Assembly (NCBI GenBank): GCA_023954595.1
Contig: JAGSHJ010000152.1
Location: 1 to 7,133 of the forward strand
Source of the DNA: Bacteriovoracaceae bacterium
GTDB lineage: Bacteria; Bdellovibrionota; Bacteriovoracia; Bacteriovoracales; Bacteriovoracaceae
Direction of reading: 5' to 3'
Length of the DNA stretch: 7,133 nt
A program made the translations under genes and the position numbers. The notes beneath the pieces were generated by a model, which was given only the letters and a program-made list of their open reading frames with translations, made no database searches and had not been told where the DNA came from. Below, in pieces: positions 1 through 6,561 of this stretch (its first letter is position 1; each line of letters begins with the position of its first letter).

Positions 1-384
1 GAGAAATTTGAATTCACTTTTTAAGGCCTTCACCTTAATTTCGTGGGGATAAAAAAGCAATAACAAGAGTGGATTTATTTGTGAGCTCAGATTACCTGTG
101 GATTCTGCAAGGTGAACAGTGCTACTCCACTGAGGGTAGCCTTGCCCAGCATGGCTCTCCATAAGTAGGGAAAATGCCAATAACTCTTTGATGCAGAGAC
201 TACGAAGCTCTTTTTCAAGACTTAGAAAAAGCTCAAGCTCCCTCTTGGCGTCATAAGTTGGGTAATTGTCGATTTTCTTTTGATCTTGAATTGATCTAGC
301 AGTGGCCTTTCTTTCGGCCAATACCTTAAATAGCTCTGTATTTAAGGTTTGTAACTTCTGTCTAAGCTCGCGCAGTTGAGTCAT
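1..384 (-). CDS. AroQ-class chorismate mutase, 3' end cut off by window edge
   Basis: The reading frame starts at ATG 384-382 and stays open for 128 codons to base 1, so the C-terminus is missing. Chorismate mutase converts chorismate to prephenate in the cytoplasm, the branch point towards phenylalanine and tyrosine. The first 82 residues resemble the all-helical AroQ fold: an LRELRQKL helix, then LAERKATARSIQDQKK, then a YDAKRE turn. By-eye alignment to the E. coli P-protein mutase domain places R8, R25, K36, D45, R48, E49, S77 and Q81 on the known active-site residues R11, R28, K39, D48, R51, E52, S84 and Q88. The first six share one constant offset, which is strong support. Residues 83-128 extend past a minimal mutase domain and I do not recognise them; they may be a family-specific tail or the start of a fused domain. 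The start codon overlaps the stop of the lytic transglycosylase (ATGA), so translation is probably coupled. Confidence 0.85.
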   Translation of the reverse strand, partial: MTQLRELRQKLQTLNTELFKVLAERKATARSIQDQKKIDNYPTYDAKRELELFLSLEKELRSLCIKELLAFSLLMESHAGQGYPQWSSTVHLAESTGNLSSQINPLLLLLFYPHEIKVKALKSEFKFL

Positions 385-1280
385 ATTCTCTTACTAAGCT
401 CTTTATAGGCCTTTCGAACCTTAGTTAAGTATAAGTTTTTCTTCCCCACGGGTAGCTTGTTCCTCAGTCTATATCGAGTCCAACCTGGACCCATGTTATA
501 GGCAACAGTTGCTAACTTATGATTATACTTAAATTTTTTAAGGAGATATTTTAAATACACAACACCAAGCTCGATATTTATGAGCTTCATCTTGAAAAAG
601 CCTAATTCTTTTTTCGTTATCTTTTGATTAAAAAAGTAATCAAGATCGGCCATAGGATTTTCAACTACTAAGCGATTTCCTTGATTTCGATAACGATTGT
701 AAATCCACGCCTTGGTCTTTGGCATCAACTGCATTAGACCTCTTGCACCGACCGAGCTTTTTGCCGTTGGCACAAAGTGGCTCTCAGTCCACATAATAGA
801 CATTACCCAGAATGGATCAATTTGATGTTTCTCAGAAAGAAGCAATATTGGTCGAACATACTTTTTAGCTCGTTCTTTCATCCTCTTAGGAACACTTCTG
901 GCCATTAGTGTTTCAATGACTTCCATTCTTTCTTTTTCTAGAAAGCTTAGATCCTTTAAAAAGAAACCAGCACTGGCATTACTGAACGAGTACCTATCTT
1001 TTAATTCGGCAATGATGTTCAAGTTTTTCGTCATGAACTGGCGTAGCTCTGTTGAACTACTAGCACTACCGTTAGCTTTGGACCCTACTGCTTCAAGTTT
1101 CCATTGGTGAAAATCAATAAGTTTTTCATTGGATAAGAAATAGATGCTTCCAAACAGCGCCATAAAAGAAAGAATCAACAACTCGGGTGTTGACAGGATT
1201 GGAGCTAGTCGCAATCTTTGGTTGTTGAAAAATGTTCGGGATATTCGAAAATCCCCTATATATCGGCGTATCGTTTCCAT
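381..1280 (-). CDS. membrane-anchored lytic transglycosylase, SLT domain (GH23-like)
   Basis: This 299-residue protein should cleave the MurNAc-GlcNAc glycan bond of peptidoglycan with formation of 1,6-anhydro-MurNAc. Residues 1-32 are basic and lead into one hydrophobic segment at about 33-50 with no lipobox, so an uncleaved inner-membrane anchor with a periplasmic domain is likely. Residues 51-135 are a hydrophilic, helix-rich region I cannot assign. The SLT domain covers about 142-275: the catalytic glutamate is E166 in WTESHF, followed by the S..GA.GLMQLMP motif at 175-187 and the AYNMGPG motif at 260-266. The start is ATG 1280-1278. No convincing Shine-Dalgarno precedes it (CTCTCC lies directly upstream), so the start is less certain than the domain; the next methionine, M40, lies inside the membrane segment. 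It is the first gene of a unit with chorismate mutase, with no obvious functional link between them. In a predator it could act on its own or on prey cell wall; that is inference. Confidence 0.9.
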   Translation of the reverse strand: METIRRYIGDFRISRTFFNNQRLRLAPILSTPELLILSFMALFGSIYFLSNEKLIDFHQWKLEAVGSKANGSASSSTELRQFMTKNLNIIAELKDRYSFSNASAGFFLKDLSFLEKERMEVIETLMARSVPKRMKERAKKYVRPILLLSEKHQIDPFWVMSIMWTESHFVPTAKSSVGARGLMQLMPKTKAWIYNRYRNQGNRLVVENPMADLDYFFNQKITKKELGFFKMKLINIELGVVYLKYLLKKFKYNHKLATVAYNMGPGWTRYRLRNKLPVGKKNLYLTKVRKAYKELSKRI

Positions 1281-1401
1281 GGAGAGGGTTTCTAACGCGC
1301 GCGAAGTGATAAAGTAAATAAAATTATTGTAATAAGGTCTAAAATTACAGAGAATTGAGGCCTAAGTTATTACTATCTTTAAGTTTTCCAAGGATCTATA
1401 C
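1281..1401. promoter_or_regulatory. divergent intergenic region, probable promoters both ways
   Basis: This 121-base AT-rich gap separates two divergent genes, so it must hold promoters for both. For the leftward gene the best pair I find is TTTAGA (minus strand, 1343-1338) and TATTTA (1320-1315) with a 17-base spacer; both boxes are weak. For the rightward gene TAAAAT at 1340-1345 is a possible -10 but has no good -35. An AAGGA ribosome-binding site at 1390-1394 sits seven bases before the ATG at 1402. One AGGCCT palindrome lies at 1358-1363. The exact elements are guesses; only the divergent layout is certain. Confidence 0.35.
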
Positions 1402-3471
1402 ATGTCTTCTACACAAGATTTCAACCATTTAAAAAGTGAAAAGTCCTTATACCTCAGACAACATGCTGAAAATCCAGTGTTTTGGAGAAGCTACAACGAG
1501 CAGGCCTTCAAAGAAGCTGTCTCTAGCGACAGGCCTATACTCCTATCCATTGGTTACTCCTCATGTCATTGGTGTCATGTTATGGCCGAAGAGTCATTCC
1601 AAGATCAAGAAACCGCTGATGTGATAAATAAGCACTTTATCCCAATCAAAGTCGACAGAGAGGAAATGCCTGATCTTGATCAATACTACCAAATTATATG
1701 CCAATTAATGAACGGTGGTGGCGGATGGCCTTTAAATGTTTTCTTAACGCCTGATAATAAACCATTTTTTTGTGGAACCTATTTTCCAAAGGCAGATCAA
1801 AAGAACGGCCCTGGTTTTAAAACAGTTCTCGCTCAACTTGCCAAAGCTTATAAAGATGACAAGCAAACAGTACTCTCAAATGCCAAGCAATTGCTTGAGG
1901 CCGTAAAGACGGCACCTAAAGCACAAGAGAAGGTAGAGTTTGAAGGTGAATTCCCACCAGCTGCCGCAATTTTAAATGCTGTTCAAAAATTTGCTGACCA
2001 AGAAAACGGTGGCTATGGTAAAGCTCCAAAGTTTCCACAATTTTCTTTCTACGAGTTTGCAGTTGAGCAAATCCTAGAAGGCATGATTCCTGAAGAGCTT
2101 GCAACCCACGTTATTAAAAGCGTTGAGCAGATGCTCATGGGAGGCATCTATGATCACGCCAGAGGCGGAGTTCACCGTTACAGTGTAGACGAAAAGTGGT
2201 TAGTTCCTCACTTTGAGAAAATGCTCTATGACCAAGCAGGTCTATTGAGGGTTTTAAGTAAACTTAGTCTCATCTACCCTTCTCCATTAATTATGGATGC
2301 TCAAATCCAGACACTTCAATATCTTCAAAATGAAATGTTATCTGACACAAACTTCTTCTTTAGTGCTCAAGATGCTGACAGTGAAGGAATTGAAGGTCTT
2401 TATTTTACATTTACTAAAGACGAATTTATTGAAACCTCCACTCGTGCAGACGAAGAGATCGGAGAAAAGATAGAAACAATTCTTACATGGTTTAAATTTG
2501 AAGAAAGTGGCAATTTTGAAAAGAAATTAAATGTAGTCGCACTTAACCCAGACAAGAAAGAAGAGTACTTCAAGCCAGAAAACTGGGAACTAGTAAGAAA
2601 GATCAGACAGGCATTATTAGAAGAAAGAAAGAAGAGAATTCCACCAAAGACAGACAATAAGGGTGTCGCAAGCTGGAACTTCATGATGGCCCAGGCCTTA
2701 GTGGACGTTGTTCAATATTCAAAAGTTGTCCCTATTCAGGATGCTGCCTCTTCTCTACTTAAAAATGTTCTAGAAGGAATCCATAAGACATTTCTTTCTC
2801 ATGGGACTAAAGAAGAGCGCTCCAACATCGTTTCAAACACCACGAAACAGAATAGCTCACTACTTTTTGAAGATTATGTGTTCTTTGCAGACTTTCAACT
2901 AAGACTCTATGAAATTTCAGGTAACCCAGTATTCAAGCAAAACGGAATTGAGACTCTAATTCATGTAAAAGAGAATTTCTTCAAGGACAATGTGTTCTAT
3001 ACAAGAGCTCTTGAACAAGAGTCGGACCGCTTATTCGACAATATTCCTTCTTCAGTGTTCGATCAGTCGTACCGTTCACCACTTGGAACCTGTATCTTTT
3101 TAATTCGAAAGTGGTCATTGGATTCAACAGAGTTATCTGAGGTTTTAAATGAGGTTCATGATGCTATTGAAGATATCAAACACATCGTTTTACAAAACCC
3201 TCTGGGTTACGGTGAACTTCTTAGAGCTTTAATCTACCCTAAGGCAGCATTTAAAAAGATCTCTGTTCCACTAGCTTGGCTAAAGGACAATAAGGTGCAA
3301 ACGATGTTTCCTTACTTCTCTTCTAGGTTCTCGGTAAATTATCATGACCAAGAAAGTGAGAAATGGGAAATATGTAACCATAATGCGTGTGAACTAAGTG
3401 GAGAAGGTTTCGATAAATTCAAAGAAGTCTTTTTCCCAAAACAAAGCGGAGAGACTTCTGCAGAAAGTTAA
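1402..3471 (+). CDS. DUF255 / YyaL-type thioredoxin-domain protein
   Basis: This 689-residue protein belongs to the conserved YyaL/SSP411 (spermatogenesis-associated protein 20-like) family, and its length is normal for that family. Residues 1-165 form a thioredoxin-like domain with the family's opening region (HLKSEKSLYLRQHAENPV), a CHWC redox motif at 55-58, GGWP at 107-110 and GTYFP at 125-129. The rest fits an alpha/alpha-barrel resembling N-acylglucosamine 2-epimerases, with family signatures GGYGKAPKFP, GGIYDHARGGVHRYSVD and WLVPHFEKMLYDQ. The C-terminus ends with a CNHNAC pair. There is no signal peptide, so it is probably cytoplasmic. Its biochemical role is not established; a thiol-redox or sugar-linked function is often proposed from the fold. 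The start at ATG 1402 is supported by AAGGA at 1390-1394. It is the first gene of a three-gene operon and its last 74 bases overlap the longest frame of the next gene. Confidence 0.93.
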   Translation: MSSTQDFNHLKSEKSLYLRQHAENPVFWRSYNEQAFKEAVSSDRPILLSIGYSSCHWCHVMAEESFQDQETADVINKHFIPIKVDREEMPDLDQYYQIICQLMNGGGGWPLNVFLTPDNKPFFCGTYFPKADQKNGPGFKTVLAQLAKAYKDDKQTVLSNAKQLLEAVKTAPKAQEKVEFEGEFPPAAAILNAVQKFADQENGGYGKAPKFPQFSFYEFAVEQILEGMIPEELATHVIKSVEQMLMGGIYDHARGGVHRYSVDEKWLVPHFEKMLYDQAGLLRVLSKLSLIYPSPLIMDAQIQTLQYLQNEMLSDTNFFFSAQDADSEGIEGLYFTFTKDEFIETSTRADEEIGEKIETILTWFKFEESGNFEKKLNVVALNPDKKEEYFKPENWELVRKIRQALLEERKKRIPPKTDNKGVASWNFMMAQALVDVVQYSKVVPIQDAASSLLKNVLEGIHKTFLSHGTKEERSNIVSNTTKQNSSLLFEDYVFFADFQLRLYEISGNPVFKQNGIETLIHVKENFFKDNVFYTRALEQESDRLFDNIPSSVFDQSYRSPLGTCIFLIRKWSLDSTELSEVLNEVHDAIEDIKHIVLQNPLGYGELLRALIYPKAAFKKISVPLAWLKDNKVQTMFPYFSSRFSVNYHDQESEKWEICNHNACELSGEGFDKFKEVFFPKQSGETSAES

Positions 3472-4357
3472 TTTAAAGATTAGCGACTTTACCTCTAGAC
3501 TACCTGGGCCTTTGGCAGGATCAATCCTTGCAGACCTTGGTGCTTCTGTGACAAAAGTCGAATTAAAATCAAGGCCTGATCCTTTTCATCCAATGAATGA
3601 AGGCTCACCGGAGAAGGCCTTTGGTGGTTGGTATTCCAACATTAATAGTAATAAAGAGGCACTTGTTGTCGATTCTCTTGATGATGATGACGTTGTAAAT
3701 CTATTGTCCGATACAGATGTTGCTCTTATTCCAAACTCAAAGCACTTCAGTGAGCTAAAAGAGACTAATCCAAAGGTCGTATTCATTGAGGTTTGTGGTG
3801 GAAGTGGACAGCGTAAGTACTTGCATGATCTAAACGCCCTGTTTCTGACTAAATCCTTTAAGCTTCACCTACAGGCAACAAAGGGGAAGTCACTTCCCTA
3901 TTTACCCTTTGCAGGAGTTATTTTTGCTCAACAGATAGCATTGGAAGTGATGTCGGCTCATATAGAAAGCTTAAGTACTGGTACTTATGAGAATCGCCGC
4001 GTCTACCTCGATAAATCAACTCAATCTGTATTAGATAAACTTTGGATTCCTGAAATGGATAAGAGTCCACAAGTAAAATACCTCCATACTGGTAAATATC
4101 CTTGCTATAATATTTACCGCACTGCGGATGGCTGTTATATTGGGCTTGCAGCTGTTGAAGACAAGTTCTGGACGCAGTTTTGCCAGATATTCAAACTACC
4201 TCTATCTCTTGAAGACAGGTATGACGAATCAGGAAAAACTGGCCAAAGCATCTCTAAAATGTTTTTAAACTATAACAAAACAGAAATAGAAACACTCATA
4301 GGGGACAAAGATATGTGTATCAGTTTACTCCCCGACAAAGAAAAGGAAATGATATGA
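3398..4357 (+). CDS. divergent, short CaiB/BaiF (alpha-methylacyl-CoA racemase-like) protein
   Basis: The N-terminal family signature is clear: DFTSRLPGPLAGSILADLGA then VTKVE. The middle carries NPKVVFIEVCGGSGQ, and the small domain carries TGKYPCYNIYRTADGCYIGLA, closest to the alpha-methylacyl-CoA racemase branch, which acts on acyl-CoA thioesters in the cytoplasm. It is short: at most 319 residues against roughly 360-400 usual, stopping where the C-terminal partner-wrapping tail would begin. The racemase catalytic histidine seems kept (H143 in LHDLN), but the matching aspartate is absent (LPFAG at 169-173 replaces the usual ADFAG). The family-III transferase aspartate position reads glutamine (about Q209). 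It may therefore be inactive or changed in function. The frame begins at GTG 3398, directly after a TAA and 74 bases inside the previous gene. The family alignment instead fits a start near codon 21, a CTG at 3458 preceded by GGAGAG. The stop overlaps slyD by ATGA. Family assignment is firm; activity is doubtful. Confidence 0.8.
   Translation: MEKVSINSKKSFSQNKAERLLQKVNLKISDFTSRLPGPLAGSILADLGASVTKVELKSRPDPFHPMNEGSPEKAFGGWYSNINSNKEALVVDSLDDDDVVNLLSDTDVALIPNSKHFSELKETNPKVVFIEVCGGSGQRKYLHDLNALFLTKSFKLHLQATKGKSLPYLPFAGVIFAQQIALEVMSAHIESLSTGTYENRRVYLDKSTQSVLDKLWIPEMDKSPQVKYLHTGKYPCYNIYRTADGCYIGLAAVEDKFWTQFCQIFKLPLSLEDRYDESGKTGQSISKMFLNYNKTEIETLIGDKDMCISLLPDKEKEMI
3448..3453 (+). promoter_or_regulatory. 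possible ribosome-binding site for an internal CTG start
   Basis: GGAGAG lies four bases before CTG 3458-3460, which is codon 21 of the CaiB-like frame. Starting there would give the N-terminal length expected for the family. The spacing is short and CTG starts are rare, so this is only a candidate that competes with GTG 3398, which has no clear site. Confidence 0.3.
4343..4347 (+). promoter_or_regulatory. ribosome-binding site fixing the slyD start
   Basis: AAGGA ends six bases before ATG 4354. This spacing and the match of the next residues to the SlyD N-terminus rule for 4354 over the in-frame ATG at 4315, which would add 13 residues encoded inside the upstream gene. Confidence 0.75.
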
Positions 4358-4824
4358 GCGAAGTAATGGGATTTCACTATACTCTTAAAGACGGTGAAGG
4401 AAATGTTGTTGACTCAAGTGAGGGCAGAGCTCCTTTACTATTTATGGTAGGAAGTGGACAAATTATTCCAGGCCTTGAAAAAGAACTTGAAACTATGGCC
4501 ATTGGCGATAAGAAGCAAGTTGAAGTAAAAGCTCAAGATGCTTACGGTGAAGTAATTGAAGACCTTAAAATCACTGTTAAGAAAGATCAGTTTCCAGAAG
4601 GAAGCGAAGTAAAAGTTGGCGATCAATTTCAGGTTAACAATGAGCCAGGTGCACCAATCTTTACTGTTATGAATATTGTAGAAAACGATGTAATGATCGA
4701 CGGAAACCACCCAATGGCCGGTAAAGACTTATTCTTTGATGTTGAAATCACTGAAAAAAGAGCTGCAACTGAAGAAGAAGTTGCTCATGGTCATGCACAT
4801 GGTGAAGGTGGACACCAACATTAA
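4354..4824 (+). CDS. slyD: SlyD-type FKBP peptidyl-prolyl cis-trans isomerase
   Basis: This 156-residue protein is a prolyl isomerase and chaperone of the cytoplasm. Residues 1-69 are the first half of the FKBP domain (FHYTLKDGEGNVVDSS; GSGQIIPGLEKEL at 33-45; DAYGE at 62-66). Residues 70-120 form the inserted-flap chaperone domain typical of SlyD, and NHPMAGKDLFFDVEI at 118-132 closes the FKBP fold. The tail after 140 is histidine-rich (HGHAHGEGGHQH at 145-156), as in metal-binding SlyD tails that are linked to nickel handling in E. coli, though this tail is much shorter and has no cysteines. No signal peptide is present. The ATG overlaps the stop of the CaiB-like gene (ATGA) and has its own AAGGA site, so it is the last gene of the operon. 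Its TAA lies in the convergent hairpin shared with the epimerase gene. Confidence 0.95.
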   Translation: MSEVMGFHYTLKDGEGNVVDSSEGRAPLLFMVGSGQIIPGLEKELETMAIGDKKQVEVKAQDAYGEVIEDLKITVKKDQFPEGSEVKVGDQFQVNNEPGAPIFTVMNIVENDVMIDGNHPMAGKDLFFDVEITEKRAATEEEVAHGHAHGEGGHQH

Positions 4825-4844
4825 TCTCTTTTAAGAGAGATTAA
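4821..4844. terminator. perfect inverted repeat at the convergent stop codons
   Basis: A 9-base arm at 4821-4829 (TTAATCTCT) is followed by a 6-base loop (TTTAAG) and its exact complement at 4836-4844. The TAA of slyD (4822-4824) and the TAA of the epimerase gene (4823-4821, minus strand) both fall in the left arm, and the last five epimerase codons are encoded in the hairpin. Its place suggests a two-way transcript end or mRNA 3' stabiliser. There is no T-run on either side and the stem is AT-rich, so it is not a standard intrinsic terminator. Confidence 0.45.
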
Positions 4845-5792
4845 TCCATCATCCTCAAGAATCAAATTAAACGGGTCGTTTTTTATTAAAAGCGATCCGT
4901 CTAAATCTAAATAATCCGCAAGACTTGCCAACCTCAATGCATTTGAAATCCCTACAGAAGACTCAATCATACAACCTAGCATAACTTTCATCCCTGACGC
5001 CTTGGCCTTCTCTATAAGCTCTAATGCCTTCAAGTAACCGCCAGTTTTCATGAGCTTAATATTAACTGAATCAAACATCAGTTTTAGCTCGTCAAAGTCA
5101 GCACTATCCTCAATTGATTCATCTGCCATAATTTCAAAAGGACATTCACCTTTCACTTCTCTATACAGTGCCCTGTCAGAGGCCTTAAAAGGTTGTTCAA
5201 TAAATTGAATATTGAAATTTTCTATGCTTTCAATGAACTTATAAAATGAATCCGTGTCACTGAATGCCTCATTGGCATCAATCCTAATAGGCCTATCGGT
5301 CATCGAAGTAATTTTACTTGTGAAGCTTATAGCGTTCTGTTCATTAACTTTAATTTTAATAAATTTAAAACGTTTAATATCATCGATATATTTTGTTAGA
5401 AGCTCTTCTTCCATAATTGGAATCGACATAGAGGTTGGAAGCTTCTCTAAACGCTTAACACCAAGGAAGGTCTCAATACTCATCCCTGATTTTTTAGCGA
5501 TCATATCAACAGCAGCACATACTAGGGCACACTTTAATGAGTGACATATTTCTAGAGTTGAGCAGCCATCTAACAGCTCTTGAGGATTGGAGAAATCAGG
5601 AAGGGAGTTAAACTGTTGTTCAATAAGCTCGGGGGTTTCACCGTACCTGATATTTGGTGCGACCTCTCCAAGAGTTGTATCTTGCCCTATCACCAAGCGT
5701 ACTATGAAATTACTTTTGTATAAGCTTTCATTGCGTGAAATTTTCCAAGTAACCCTTAAATCGAGTCTTATTTTTTCAATGCTTAACTTCAT
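4821..5792 (-). CDS. enolase-superfamily dipeptide epimerase (L-Ala-D/L-Glu epimerase type)
   Basis: This 323-residue protein belongs to the muconate-lactonising subgroup of the enolase superfamily. These cytoplasmic Mg2+ enzymes abstract an alpha proton; the dipeptide epimerase branch interconverts L-Ala-D-Glu and L-Ala-L-Glu so that murein peptides can be degraded. The N-terminal capping domain (1-115) includes GEVAPNIRYGET at 42-53. In the barrel I see the K146-x-K148 base, metal ligands D172 (RIDANEAF), E199 (FIEQPF) and D224 (MADES), the opposite base K246 (NIKLMKTGG), GCMIESSVG at 273-281, and the DLDG motif at 296-299. The D-x-D pair is the one that binds the dipeptide amino group in characterised epimerases, which favours this function over other subgroup members. 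All catalytic residues are present. Start ATG 5792-5790 overlaps the upstream gene's TGA (ATGA), with a weak GGTG site upstream. Exact dipeptide specificity cannot be read from sequence. Confidence 0.87.
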   Translation of the reverse strand: MKLSIEKIRLDLRVTWKISRNESLYKSNFIVRLVIGQDTTLGEVAPNIRYGETPELIEQQFNSLPDFSNPQELLDGCSTLEICHSLKCALVCAAVDMIAKKSGMSIETFLGVKRLEKLPTSMSIPIMEEELLTKYIDDIKRFKFIKIKVNEQNAISFTSKITSMTDRPIRIDANEAFSDTDSFYKFIESIENFNIQFIEQPFKASDRALYREVKGECPFEIMADESIEDSADFDELKLMFDSVNIKLMKTGGYLKALELIEKAKASGMKVMLGCMIESSVGISNALRLASLADYLDLDGSLLIKNDPFNLILEDDGLISLKRD

Positions 5793-6439
5793 AGTTCACC
5801 AATATGTTCAAATAAGTTTGAATTATCAAAGTCGGCAGGTGAATTGCCAGGAAGTCCGTCAGGAACACTTCCTTTAAAAAACTTTTCCCAATGCTCTCTT
5901 AATTTATCATATCGCATATTTTTTAGTGGCAATCTCTCTCCATAGAAAGGATAGAAAAACTTGTACACCAACTCACTACAATACAACATTTCACCAGCAT
6001 CATCTTCGTTATCCCAGAGGAAGCTATTATCATAGCTAAGGCCAACATAATCATAGGCCATATCCTCTAATTCTTTAGAGGTAAAAAGTATGTTCCTAAA
6101 TCTTTTGATCCCGATTCTTTGATTTCTTTGTGTTTTATTAACGAAGTCTTGAAGTGGGGTCAGACTAACCTTCTCCGAGGCCTCTAATACATATTCCTCA
6201 CCATCAATCTTTAGATATACTCCCATATGAGAATATATTGAATTTTCTTGGACCTCTATCAATGAACAGCTCCAACAGTTGAGTGGTTGCAGAAGAATGT
6301 CTCCACTTTTTAATTCATAAGCGTGTGTGCTAAAAGTGCCAAAAACAAATGGCAGAAAGAACATATTTAAAAGCCCGTAAAGGGATATTTTGGTCAAGAG
6401 TAACTCCATAAAATTCAGATACTTACCTAAGATTCTCAA
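5789..6439 (-). CDS. exported YiiX/YaeF-like permuted papain-fold hydrolase (NlpC/P60-related)
   Basis: This 216-residue protein has the circularly permuted NlpC/P60 layout in which histidine comes before cysteine. ELKSGDILLQP at 42-52 opens the domain, H71 lies in YSHMG, E86 in VLEAS, and the likely nucleophile C154 in YCSELVYKFF, preceded by GLSYDNSF. Family members hydrolyse amide or related bonds, often in cell-wall peptides or lipids. A hydrophobic stretch at about 18-37 ends in THA-YE, consistent with a signal peptide cut after residue 40 and a periplasmic or outer-surface location. C55 and C58 (CWSC) could form a disulfide. The start is TTG 6439-6437 with AGGA at 6447-6444, only four bases away; ATG 6409 (residue 11) is a real alternative that keeps the signal peptide but lacks a well-spaced site. 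It is the first gene of a unit with the epimerase, overlapping by ATGA, which suggests peptidoglycan-peptide use. The substrate is unproven. Confidence 0.8.
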   Translation of the reverse strand: MRILGKYLNFMELLLTKISLYGLLNMFFLPFVFGTFSTHAYELKSGDILLQPLNCWSCSLIEVQENSIYSHMGVYLKIDGEEYVLEASEKVSLTPLQDFVNKTQRNQRIGIKRFRNILFTSKELEDMAYDYVGLSYDNSFLWDNEDDAGEMLYCSELVYKFFYPFYGERLPLKNMRYDKLREHWEKFFKGSVPDGLPGNSPADFDNSNLFEHIGEL

Positions 6440-6561
6440 GGAATCCTATCTCAATAATAAGCATATATAAAGCTAGGCCTGCCATATGCGGCTATAATAA
6501 CTATATGTTTAATGATTCCGCTAATTTAGCCGAAGAGGAACATAAATAACGAAGGTTCAAG
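6440..6561. promoter_or_regulatory. divergent intergenic region with rightward TATAAT
   Basis: This 122-base gap lies between divergent genes. A perfect TATAAT at 6493-6498 faces right and would start transcription near 6505, giving a leader of about 55 bases; I see no good -35 box 16-18 bases upstream. A GAAGG ribosome-binding site at 6551-6555 precedes ATG 6562 by six bases. For the leftward gene there are only AT-rich -10-like strings (TATATA at 6469-6464, TATTAT at 6459-6454) without -35 partners. An AGGCCT palindrome lies at 6475-6480. Confidence 0.45.

Noticed and set aside
2400..2684. 94-codon minus-strand open frame
   Set aside because: It lies wholly inside the DUF255 gene, whose protein matches its family throughout this stretch.
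4315..4353. Earlier in-frame ATG for slyD adding 13 residues
   Set aside because: The added residues are not SlyD-like, and AAGGA with good spacing plus the ATGA junction favour 4354.
4300..4400. Frameshift explaining the short CaiB-like protein
   Set aside because: Downstream sequence is fully used by slyD with its own ribosome-binding site, leaving no room for a lost C-terminal tail in another frame.
5254..5877. Two 96-codon plus-strand open frames
   Set aside because: They lie almost wholly antisense to the epimerase and YiiX-like genes, both of which have conserved motifs there; no ribosome-binding site or family match is seen.
5789..6439. YiiX-like protein as a lipoprotein
   Set aside because: No cysteine follows the signal peptide at the cleavage site; the first cysteines (C55, C58) lie well inside the mature protein.
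6481..6492. Imperfect dyad GCCATATGCGGC next to TATAAT as an operator
   Set aside because: Only three base pairs flank an AT centre with a mismatch, too little to claim a binding site.
6505..6549. 14-codon open frame (ATG to TAA) before the exported-protein gene, a possible leader peptide
   Set aside because: It begins where transcription from TATAAT would start, so it would have no ribosome-binding site, and its residues show no run of regulatory codons.
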